Source of the DNA: an uncultured Bacteroidota bacterium
GTDB lineage: Bacteria > Bacteroidota > Bacteroidia > Chitinophagales > Chitinophagaceae
Direction of reading: 5' to 3'
DNA: 33,937 nt
Assembly: GCA_903878475.1 (NCBI GenBank)
Contig: CAIRHQ010000047.1
Span: forward strand, 1 to 33,937
Shown: positions 25,978 through 33,937 of the stretch, piece by piece
How the letters are laid out: every line of letters starts with the position of its first letter
Numbering within the stretch: the stretch's first letter is position 1
The notes under the pieces: model-generated
What the model was told of the DNA's origin: nothing
The model's database searches: none
The model's input: the letters and a program-made list of their open reading frames with translations, nothing else
Program-made: the position numbers and the translations under genes

Positions 25978-28698
25978 TTATTTTATGGTATGATCGAATG
26001 AAAGTTCAATATCAAATTCAACATGTCCCTCCTGATACGCTTTGTAATTGGTATGCCAGTAATTATTGAATACATATAGGAATAGGGTGGAAGTATTTGT
26101 ATTCACCGACTTCCACTGTTTCACTTCATTTGTTCTGTTCTCGTTGATGATATTGCCTACTTCATACAGGCATAGATCAGGTGATGAAATCTTAGCATTC
26201 AGTGGTCTTGACAGGATATTCACTTGTTCTTCTACACAGATGAATTCCTTGTTGGAGCCGGGTAATTGGTCGATATTATACCGTACATGATTAGACGCAG
26301 TTCCATACTCAATAGCAGGTGCATCAAAATTAAATGGGAAGGCAATATGGAAAGATTCCTTTTCTTTCACCCTTAATTTATCAAAGGAATAATGACAGAT
26401 CAGCACACCCTCTTTCTTTTGTAAGGTATATGTTATGACGAGGTTTTTCATTGAAGGCAGCGTTGCATACGTGAGAAAGACCTTTCTGGAGGCATCATCT
26501 TCCAGTTTTTCTATTTGTACCGACTGGCATTCATGCATTACCATCGGATTGATGCCCAGTGCATATACTGGTTCAAAAAATTTGAAGCGGGATGTATCCG
26601 AAACAATATTGTCACCCGACACATTGATCGTTTTTAAACCTCCATTTTTTTCATCCACGGTAAAATCACTGATCGGGGCGTCCGATATAAATTTTTTGAG
26701 TGGTTGTAATTCAGTATAGTGAAGAATTCCAGCCAACTGCTGATAATAATATTCTGCACTGTCAATAAAGGCTTTCTTATAATTCCACTGCGTTTGGGTA
26801 AAAGCGCTTTCCGGATCGGAGATGCTGCTCCAGGAACCCCAGGTATGTTCCTGAAACATTACAATATTGCGATGGAGCTGATAAAAAGCTGATTGTACAA
26901 GTTTGGAATAGTTTTTTACCCGGGCAAATTTTTCAAGCGCAATCGTTTTCCGTACCAGTTTACGTATCCTCATTTCTTCCAATGCTGAAGAGTAAGCCCC
27001 GTCTTCCCAATAGGGTGATATTTCGCCCGTGAGTACCGGGATCTTGCTTTGGTATTTGTTTTCAAAACTCCTGAACAACTGATCCAGGGAAGCAATTTTT
27101 AATTGAGGGGTGGAGTAACGATCATTCCAGTTGGCCACAAAATCAGTAAGTGTACTGTCTACGGGACCATTATCTGCATTTTTGGTATACCTCAGTTGCA
27201 CCATATCATAAGGGTATCCTTTTTCCAGCAGGTCATTACAATAATCAGAGATCCGCTGTTCCCAGGAAGCTTGTTTTTCCTGATCGGTGATGCCATGAAA
27301 CAGCGAATAGCCACGGCCTGCAGTCCATACCAGTAATTTTTTTTTCGATTGCTTGTTGGGCACCCAATAAAATACTTTGTCGCCCTGTTCTTTCAGTACC
27401 TGACCGATCCTGTCGCCCATATCAGGATGTGAGGCAACATAATTGGGACCCAGCGATAGATAGGGGATATCATTGTTTACATACGACTGTAGTGCCGACT
27501 GGCTGATCCCCGGAATATCGGTGATCATGGCATTGTTGATTTTGAAACCATATTTTTTTTCCAACTGACGAGCATATTCCAGTACCCAATCCTGCTCTTC
27601 CGGCTGGCAGTTTCCGCTGAGGATATTGGCGTAATTAGCAGAGAGTATCAATTGGCCCGACTGAACCGCATTGATGAAATCCTTTACCTGGGCAGGGTTG
27701 GCCTGTTTCAGATAATTTTCTACTGCCCACAGCGATTCAATATGCCAATAGGGTTTTTCTGAATTTCTGTGTGGTTGTTTGATCCAGCGAATGGCATCAC
27801 TGATGTTACGGTTCTGTATCGCTTCCACTTCAGGTTGAATATTCGAATACCCGATATCGTTATGCGAGTGATGGATGATGTTGAACACATAGTTGGCGAT
27901 GGGTTTCAATATTATGGGATATCGGATACTGTCGCTGTGGTTGATGATACATAGCAGGGTATCGGTACCGGTGATCGTTGGGTCATAAGCCGGGATGCTC
28001 AGTTTGTTGTATCCATATTGAATTACAAAATTAAAATTACCTCCTCGGGTATGCAATTCAAATGCAGTGTTGCCCGAATATGGATTATTAAGATAAAGGT
28101 TAAGCTGTCGTTTATTTTCTTTCCTGAGTACCAGGTTGGTGGGAATGGCTATAGCCTTCAATCCTTTACGGTATTGGAATACCATCAGCCAGTCGCGACT
28201 CTCTTCTGGTTTACCCCTGATGCTGAAAATGGCCTGCTGGCTTACTTTTTCAGCTGGTACGGTAATGTATAGGTTGCCAAAACCATCGCCATTGACATCG
28301 TATTGCTGATGGATGAATAAAAATTTTGAATCGGTCATATTGCTGTTGGAAATCTGATAGTGCCCGATTTGTTTCATCGGGGTTTGAATGGTAAATAGGT
28401 AGGTTCCATTCAGGGAAATATCAAAATTCCGGTTGGCCGAACTGGTGCCGGTGGAATGTCCAATGAGTAATTCATAGGTCACTTTTTGCAGTGGACCGGG
28501 ATAGGTGGGTGCTTCCCAACTGATGGGCATTTCACCATTACAGCGGGTAAGCAAGGCCGTGGGTGCAAATTGGTGGAGCGGAGAAAAATAATTGATGTCT
28601 TCTCCTGCGATCTTTTTCTCAAAGCCGTTCAGGGTATCTGCCTGTTGCCCCATACAGGGTAAAGAGAAAAGAAAGGAAGCCAGTAGCAAGTATCGCAT
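25978..28698 (-). CDS. Secreted glycoside hydrolase family 38-like protein
   Basis: Signal peptide MRYLLLASFLFSLPCMGQ; 'FNIIHHSHNDIGYSNIQ', 'NAMITDIPGISQSALQSY', 'FQEHTWGSW' consistent with GH38 N-terminal catalytic domain. Confidence 0.75.
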   Translation of the reverse strand: MRYLLLASFLFSLPCMGQQADTLNGFEKKIAGEDINYFSPLHQFAPTALLTRCNGEMPISWEAPTYPGPLQKVTYELLIGHSTGTSSANRNFDISLNGTYLFTIQTPMKQIGHYQISNSNMTDSKFLFIHQQYDVNGDGFGNLYITVPAEKVSQQAIFSIRGKPEESRDWLMVFQYRKGLKAIAIPTNLVLRKENKRQLNLYLNNPYSGNTAFELHTRGGNFNFVIQYGYNKLSIPAYDPTITGTDTLLCIINHSDSIRYPIILKPIANYVFNIIHHSHNDIGYSNIQPEVEAIQNRNISDAIRWIKQPHRNSEKPYWHIESLWAVENYLKQANPAQVKDFINAVQSGQLILSANYANILSGNCQPEEQDWVLEYARQLEKKYGFKINNAMITDIPGISQSALQSYVNNDIPYLSLGPNYVASHPDMGDRIGQVLKEQGDKVFYWVPNKQSKKKLLVWTAGRGYSLFHGITDQEKQASWEQRISDYCNDLLEKGYPYDMVQLRYTKNADNGPVDSTLTDFVANWNDRYSTPQLKIASLDQLFRSFENKYQSKIPVLTGEISPYWEDGAYSSALEEMRIRKLVRKTIALEKFARVKNYSKLVQSAFYQLHRNIVMFQEHTWGSWSSISDPESAFTQTQWNYKKAFIDSAEYYYQQLAGILHYTELQPLKKFISDAPISDFTVDEKNGGLKTINVSGDNIVSDTSRFKFFEPVYALGINPMVMHECQSVQIEKLEDDASRKVFLTYATLPSMKNLVITYTLQKKEGVLICHYSFDKLRVKEKESFHIAFPFNFDAPAIEYGTASNHVRYNIDQLPGSNKEFICVEEQVNILSRPLNAKISSPDLCLYEVGNIINENRTNEVKQWKSVNTNTSTLFLYVFNNYWHTNYKAYQEGHVEFDIELSFDHTIK

Positions 28699-28835
28699 GA
28701 TCCTTAAATTGTTAATAAATATAGCGCAGATTGGGTACTCATCTGTGAAAAAATTAGGGTCAATATTTTTCTTTTAAAAAAAATCTGTTTATTTTAATTG
28801 CTGATAACGGATTGGTTACTATAAAAATGCTTGCT

Positions 28836-29165
28836 ATGTCAGACACTATTGTATTGAATACAGCCTTGATTCAACAGTGGATCACTGCTAAATCAACACC
28901 AGTTTTTATTGAAGAGGACCTAAGGGCAAAAGGTTTCGACTCCCTTACCATTTCTGAATACCTGAAAGAATTCAGGAAGATCTGTAACGGGAAAAAACAA
29001 TTTTCTGGGTTTTGCTGCCTCGCAGGAGGTGCTTTACTGGGTTTTATAAGTCTGATGTTGAGTTTAACCAACCCAGTACCCGAAATGTATAATTTTTTCC
29101 TCTTCGGGTTGACCTCCATTGCTATTTTGGTTGTATTTGCAGGGCTCTACTTATTGTTTGAATAA
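28836..29165 (+). CDS. Small protein with two predicted TM helices, unknown function
   Basis: ORF 28812..29165; from MSDTIVLNTALIQQW; hydrophobic segments FCCLAGGALLGFISLMLSL and FFLFGLTSIAILVVFAGLYLLF. Confidence 0.55.
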   Translation: MSDTIVLNTALIQQWITAKSTPVFIEEDLRAKGFDSLTISEYLKEFRKICNGKKQFSGFCCLAGGALLGFISLMLSLTNPVPEMYNFFLFGLTSIAILVVFAGLYLLFE

Positions 29166-29245
29166 TTTCTCTACTACTTTCTTTTTAGCTTCCGTATAAT
29201 ATAAAAATGGCTGTTATTGCTTGCCATAACTTGTGTATTATTTGG

Positions 29246-29253
29246 TAATTTTG
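29246..29253 (+). promoter_or_regulatory. Putative Bacteroidota -7 element (TAATTTTG) upstream of the DoxX gene
   Basis: Matches TAnnTTTG, 18 nt before the ATG at 29272; -33 element not convincing. Confidence 0.35.
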
Positions 29254-29271
29254 TGCCTCTAATCGATATCT

Positions 29272-29721
29272 ATGTATTATCATAAACAACAGAAAGCAGC
29301 CGGCATATTATTTATCAGGGCTTTGTTGGGAACCATATTTTTTTTGCAGGGCTATGGTAAAATATTTACCATCGGACTGGGGAAATTATATGAAATGTTC
29401 TTTTCGGCCTATGAGCTATTGTTGCCTAAATGGGCACTATTCACTACACTTTATTTTACTTCATATGTGGAAATGATCGCAGGCTTCCTGCTGATATTCG
29501 GGTTATTTAAGAAGCAGGCTATGTATTTGCTGGCGCTAGACCTGCTGTTGGTATCTATTGGGCATGGCATACAGGAACCGATCTGGGACCTTCAGCATGT
29601 ATTTCCAAGGGCTATACTATTAGCGGCTTTATTATTGCTGCCCCAGCATTGGGATAAATGGAAATTAGATAAGTTGTTCAAGCCTGGGCATACTAGTGAT
29701 GATTCAAAAGCAGAAGGATAA
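29272..29721 (+). CDS. DoxX-like family membrane protein
   Basis: 'LFIRALLGTIFFLQGYGKIF', 'TSYVEMIAGFLLIFGLFKKQAMYLLALDLLLVSIGHG'. Confidence 0.75.
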   Translation: MYYHKQQKAAGILFIRALLGTIFFLQGYGKIFTIGLGKLYEMFFSAYELLLPKWALFTTLYFTSYVEMIAGFLLIFGLFKKQAMYLLALDLLLVSIGHGIQEPIWDLQHVFPRAILLAALLLLPQHWDKWKLDKLFKPGHTSDDSKAEG

Positions 29722-29736
29722 GCAGACTTAATTTAT

Positions 29737-29775
29737 AAAAGAGCCGGTATGAATCAAGGATCATACCGGCTCTTT
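29737..29775. terminator. Bidirectional intrinsic terminator between convergent genes
   Basis: aaaagagccggtatga-atcaagga-tcataccggctcttta inverted repeat. Confidence 0.88.
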
Positions 29776-29811
29776 ATTTTTGTGCTTTACAATAAAGGTT
29801 TTATCAGTACT

Positions 29812-31938
29812 TTAATCATCGTCTTTATTGTGTTTCTTATACTCATCGATCAGTGTTTTCTGCAATTCAAAAGGCACGGCCACATATTCGTGGAAGTTGA
29901 GTGCGAATTTCGCCCTGCCCTTAGTAAATGACCGGAGAGAAGAGGAGTAGCCATGCATTTCAGCGAGCGGCACATAGGCACTTACTTTCTGAAAATGTCC
30001 TTCGGTTTTGATCGATTCTACGATACCCCTTCTGGTTTGCAGGTCATTGATCACGGCTCCGGTCTGGTCATCCAGGCAGGTCACTTCCAGCAGGTATACC
30101 GGTTCCAGCAATTGCGGGTCGGCATTGTTGAAAGCCTGTCTGAAAGCCTGTAATCCGGCTATTTTGAAAGAGATATCATTGGAGTCTACCGGGTGCATCT
30201 TACCATCGTATACGCTTACCCGTACGTCTCTAACATAAGATCCGGTAAGCGGGCCGGTATGCATTTTTTCCATCACACCTTTCATGATCGAAGGGAGGAA
30301 TCTATTTTCAATAGCACCTCCAACGATGCAATTGAAAAATACCAGTTTCCCACCCCAGTCGAGTTTGTGTTCTTCTCGACCTCTTACATTTAGTCCTGCA
30401 GGATCGGGCATGCCTTCGTGCCAGGGTTCAATCCGAAGATATACTTCAGCAAACTGACCACTGCCTCCACTTTGTTTTTTGTGACGGTAATTGGATTCTG
30501 CCATTTTCCGGATCGTTTCACGGTAGGGGATACGGGGTTGACCAAATACCACTTCCACCTTATGCTGGTGTTCTATCTTCCATTTAATGATGGCCAGGTG
30601 TAATTCACCCTGACAATGGATAAGGGTTTGCTTCAACTCAGATGAAACTTCTACCAGTACGGTATCATCTTCTTCACGAATACTATGCAGTGCCTGAGAT
30701 AATTTTTCTTCTTCTCCTTTTTTGATGGTTTCAATATACACCGTCATGTTGGAAGTAGGGAAAACGATCTTTGGCAATTCCAGGTTCTTGCCTTTTTCGT
30801 GAAGGGTATTATTTACATGGGTATTTTTCAACTTCAGCGTGGCGCCGATATCACCTGCCACCAGTTCATTTACATTGATGCGGTTATGGCCTTCGATCAG
30901 TAAAAGCTGGTTTAGTTTTTCAACCGAACCGGTATTTTCATTTACAAGTTCCATACCAGCCTTGATGGTACCGCTGTATACTTTAAACAGACTGAGTTCA
31001 CCAACATGCGGCTCGGCGATCACTTTAAAGACAAAGATGCAGGCAGGCCCTTTTGCGTCGCAGATGAGACGATCTCCGGCAATGGTTTGTTGTGGAGGCA
31101 TTTCATTAGCACTGGGGCAAACCACATCGATGAATCCCATCAGGCGACTGCTGCCGATATTGTTCTTTGCAGAGGTGCAGAATAACGGAAACAGGTCGTG
31201 GTGGATCATGGCTTTTTTGATACCATGTTTGAGATCTTCTTCGCTCAATTCGCCCATTTCGAAATATTTTTCCATCAATTCCTCGTCGTTGCTGGCCACT
31301 ACTTCAATCAATTCCTTGTGCATGGCATCAGCACGTTCTCTTTCGCTGTCGGGAATGGGAAGTTCTATTGTTTTACCATCATTCTGCTGGTACATCACCA
31401 TATGCAGAATATCAATGATGGCATTAAATGATGGGCCCGGATTAAGCGGGTATTGTATCGCAACCACATTGGTTCCAAAATGGCTTTTTGCCTCTTGCAG
31501 GGTTTTGTCATAATCGGCTGATTCATGATCTAACTGATTTACCACAAAGATCATGGGGGTCCTGAATTTTTCGGTGTAGTCCCAGATCAGGTCTGCACCC
31601 ACTTCAACACCCACAGCAGCATTTAACAACAATAAGCCGGTATCGGCTACACGCAATGCACTGATCACTTCGCCTACAAAATCGTCATAACCCGGAGTGT
31701 CAATGATATTGATCTTGTATCCTTCCCATTTGGTATGCAGCAGGCTACTGAAGATGGAATTGCCACGCTGTTTTTCCAGGTCGTGGTAATCGCTCATGGT
31801 GGTCCCTTCCGAGACTTTGCCCATACGGTCGATCAGGCCAGCTTCGAATATCATAGATTCTGCGAGCGTTGTTTTTCCGCTGCCGGCATGGCCTAGCAGC
31901 GCAATGTTTTTAACATGACTGGTATCAAAAGATTCCAT
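29812..31938 (-). CDS. Elongation factor G-like GTPase (EF-G paralogue, type 2-like)
   Basis: G1 'GHAGSGKTT', G3 'DTPGYDD', variant G4 'NQLD'; EF-G domains IV/V ('VGGAIENRFLPSIMKGVMEKM', 'EPVYLLEVTCLDDQTGAVINDLQTRRG', 'AYVPLAEMHGYSSSLRSFTKGRAKF'). Confidence 0.9.
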   Translation of the reverse strand: MESFDTSHVKNIALLGHAGSGKTTLAESMIFEAGLIDRMGKVSEGTTMSDYHDLEKQRGNSIFSSLLHTKWEGYKINIIDTPGYDDFVGEVISALRVADTGLLLLNAAVGVEVGADLIWDYTEKFRTPMIFVVNQLDHESADYDKTLQEAKSHFGTNVVAIQYPLNPGPSFNAIIDILHMVMYQQNDGKTIELPIPDSERERADAMHKELIEVVASNDEELMEKYFEMGELSEEDLKHGIKKAMIHHDLFPLFCTSAKNNIGSSRLMGFIDVVCPSANEMPPQQTIAGDRLICDAKGPACIFVFKVIAEPHVGELSLFKVYSGTIKAGMELVNENTGSVEKLNQLLLIEGHNRINVNELVAGDIGATLKLKNTHVNNTLHEKGKNLELPKIVFPTSNMTVYIETIKKGEEEKLSQALHSIREEDDTVLVEVSSELKQTLIHCQGELHLAIIKWKIEHQHKVEVVFGQPRIPYRETIRKMAESNYRHKKQSGGSGQFAEVYLRIEPWHEGMPDPAGLNVRGREEHKLDWGGKLVFFNCIVGGAIENRFLPSIMKGVMEKMHTGPLTGSYVRDVRVSVYDGKMHPVDSNDISFKIAGLQAFRQAFNNADPQLLEPVYLLEVTCLDDQTGAVINDLQTRRGIVESIKTEGHFQKVSAYVPLAEMHGYSSSLRSFTKGRAKFALNFHEYVAVPFELQKTLIDEYKKHNKDDD

Positions 31939-32000
31939 AAAATAAGTTTTAATGATGTCAGATAAATTTACCGAGGAGGTAGTCTGATAAAAAATTAAGA

Positions 32001-32360
32001 CTAATTCTCAGCAATGAATTTGTTGAAATCGGCGATCAGCTGGTCGAGATCTTTTACTAAAAAATTAAATTGTTCGTCCAGTTGTGCATGATTGGCGGAA
32101 TGGTCCGTATTGGTATTAAAATTCACTTCTTTCATATGCAGCCGGATGGCATGTTTGAGGTCGTGCAGATTGATCAGTTGAATATGAAACTGATTGTGAT
32201 AATGTTCGATCTGAACCAGCACATCATGGTCGGATTTCCCGGCTGCCCATTTATAAAATTTATTCTTCAGGTCATTGATGTTGTGTACATAGGGAACAAG
32301 CTTTTCGATCCATACATTGGCTTCAGTAAGAAGCGGCTGCTGTTGTGTTTCTGTTAGCAT
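32001..32360 (-). CDS. Hypothetical helical cytoplasmic protein, His/Asn-rich
   Basis: 119 aa, predicted all-helical with many His; no family recognised; immediately upstream of the EF-G-like gene on the same strand. Confidence 0.5.
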   Translation of the reverse strand: MLTETQQQPLLTEANVWIEKLVPYVHNINDLKNKFYKWAAGKSDHDVLVQIEHYHNQFHIQLINLHDLKHAIRLHMKEVNFNTNTDHSANHAQLDEQFNFLVKDLDQLIADFNKFIAEN

Positions 32361-32676
32361 AATTTGGAGTTTTTATCTTGTGAAGATTTAAAATTAGGTA
32401 TCCATTTTGTTTGGCCATTTGGATAGGTTAGTACTATAAAAGTAAACGGATATGGATATCGTAAAAGTGATTAAAATCATTGAATACGCTGATTTTTATC
32501 AAAGAATATTGGAATAAAAAGAAGATATTCTGTTGCGGATATAATCATTGTTAATTAAACTGTACGGCAATAAAAACAGTGATTTTTGCTAATAGAAATA
32601 TAAGCTTTTTTTTAGAATTCTTTATTATTTATATCTAATTTTACAGTCTAAATCCTTTACACTAAAATTAAACTTT

Positions 32677-33702
32677 ATGAAAAAAATTCTGATGGTTTTA
32701 ATGACTCCATTAGTGTTGATTGCTGTTTCAGCGAAAGACCCGGGTCATTTAAAATCAAACAAACACCCATTACCGGTATCCGCCAGGGTTAATCCCAATT
32801 TGGAAAATCAGGTAGTGATATTTGCAGATTGTTATTTAAAAGGGGCTAGTGCCACCCTGCCTGCTGGAAGCTACCGAGCCTATCAGTTGGGTATTGGTAA
32901 TGATGTTTTATCATCTATGCATATTCCAAGTGGATATACCGTAACCATTTATTATGATGATAATTTCAGGGGTCGTTCAGCCAGTTTTTCGGCCAATGTA
33001 TATTGTTTAGACAGGGATTGGAATGATCAGGTATCCAGTATTGTGGTAGCCGCTAATAATTACAATGGAGGGTACAACAATAATAACAACAACGGATATA
33101 ATAACGGAGGTTATAACAACAATAATAATTACAATAACGGGAATATCAACTATAACAAAGTTTCTGTTTATGAAGAATGTAATTACCGTGGTCCTTCTGC
33201 CAATCTTGAAGTGGGTAGGTTTGATGTGGGCCAGTTTGGTATCCGTAATGATGTGCTAACTTCTTTGCGCGTTCCAAGAGGTTATCGGGTAGTGTTATTT
33301 GAAAATAGAGGGTTTTCTGGTCCATCGATTGAATTCAGGGACGATAAAAGCTGCATTACAGGCTATTGGGCGAGGAAAACTTCTTCTATTATCGTTGAGA
33401 GAACTTATGATAACAATAATAATGGTAACTCAGGTATTAATACTAATTCTGTGATCATGTATGCAGATTCCTGGTACAGGGGCGACAAACAGTCATTTGG
33501 TGAGGGGGAATTTCCTTCTTTCAATGGAGCTTCTTTAAATAGCAATGTATCCAGCATCAATATTCCAAATGGATTTGTTGTTACAGTATATGATATGCCT
33601 AAATTCAGGGGGGCGAGCTATACATTTTCTACATCAATACTTAACCTGGGTTCATATAAATGGAATGACAGGATTCAGTCTTTCAGGATTTATAGGAAAT
33701 AA
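32677..33702 (+). CDS. Secreted protein with three beta/gamma-crystallin-like domains
   Basis: Signal peptide; three copies of the 'xxxYxxxxFRGxSxxxxxG...LxxxxWNDxVSSIxV' pattern with NDVLSS, NDQVSS, NDVLTS, NDRIQS Ca-site-like motifs. Confidence 0.85.
   Translation: MKKILMVLMTPLVLIAVSAKDPGHLKSNKHPLPVSARVNPNLENQVVIFADCYLKGASATLPAGSYRAYQLGIGNDVLSSMHIPSGYTVTIYYDDNFRGRSASFSANVYCLDRDWNDQVSSIVVAANNYNGGYNNNNNNGYNNGGYNNNNNYNNGNINYNKVSVYEECNYRGPSANLEVGRFDVGQFGIRNDVLTSLRVPRGYRVVLFENRGFSGPSIEFRDDKSCITGYWARKTSSIIVERTYDNNNNGNSGINTNSVIMYADSWYRGDKQSFGEGEFPSFNGASLNSNVSSINIPNGFVVTVYDMPKFRGASYTFSTSILNLGSYKWNDRIQSFRIYRK
33055..33156 (+). repeat. Asn/Gly/Tyr-rich low-complexity linker between crystallin domains 1 and 2
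   Basis: AAT/AAC-rich DNA encoding NNYNGGYNNNNNNGYNNGGYNNNNNYNNGNINYN. Confidence 0.9.
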
Positions 33703-33721
33703 CTGATCTACTTAAATTTAT

Positions 33722-33747
33722 GGCAGCCAGCAATGGCTGCCTTTTTT
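33722..33747 (+). terminator. Intrinsic terminator after the crystallin-like gene
   Basis: ggcagcc-agcaat-ggctgcc followed by ttttttt. Confidence 0.88.
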
Positions 33748-33835
33748 TGTTTTATAGCTATTAAATGCAATCAATTTGTTAGCCTTGTATGCCCAACTGC
33801 TTTTGTCAAGTATTATGTTAAGGTTTAAAACTGAG

Positions 33836-33872
33836 AAAAAAATCCTGCATCATTTTGACTGATGCAGGATTA
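33836..33872 (-). terminator. Intrinsic terminator, probably for a minus-strand gene entering from the right
   Basis: aatcctgcatca-ttttgac-tgatgcaggatt, 12-bp perfect stem flanked by A-tract (U-tract on minus strand). Confidence 0.65.
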
Positions 33873-33937
33873 AATTGATTATGTTTTATATCGCGAGTTC
33901 CTAAAATAAGAGGCCCAATTATATTTTATTTTTTATA

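Noticed and set aside
30839-31513. 224-aa plus-strand ORF
   Set aside because: Antisense to the EF-G-like gene; Ser-rich translation typical of an antisense shadow ORF
1-33937. Prophage, transposon, integron, toxin-antitoxin, or defence island
   Set aside because: No transposase, integrase, phage structural gene, terminal repeats or recognised defence genes seen; the caspase-like protein is exported and has no defence neighbours

Overview
This window looks like a contiguous piece of a Bacteroidota chromosome, probably Chitinophagaceae-like (taxon inferred from gene content, T9SS type B-like C-terminal sorting domain and TAnnTTTG promoter motifs). It is gene-dense, with about 26 credible protein-coding genes and one tRNA-Gln(CTG). 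No mobile element, CRISPR array or rRNA was recognised. Recognisable housekeeping or metabolic genes are smc, pepD-type aminoacyl-histidine dipeptidase, hutH, hutU and a divergent EF-G paralogue. Accessory content of most interest: (1) a three-gene minus-strand metal-handling operon (HYC_CC_PP-like protein, a secreted protein with five tandem CPMH...KCxKCGM heavy-metal-binding motifs, and a TonB-dependent receptor with an N-terminal HMA domain); (2) a prokaryotic pentameric ligand-gated ion channel homologue overlapping a MOSC-domain gene; (3) a secreted caspase-fold protein divergent from a TPR membrane protein; (4) a three-domain beta/gamma-crystallin protein with an Asn-rich linker; (5) a lone LytTR gene inserted antisense between hutH and hutU. 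All calls come from reading motifs and the supplied ORF translations. No database search was run.
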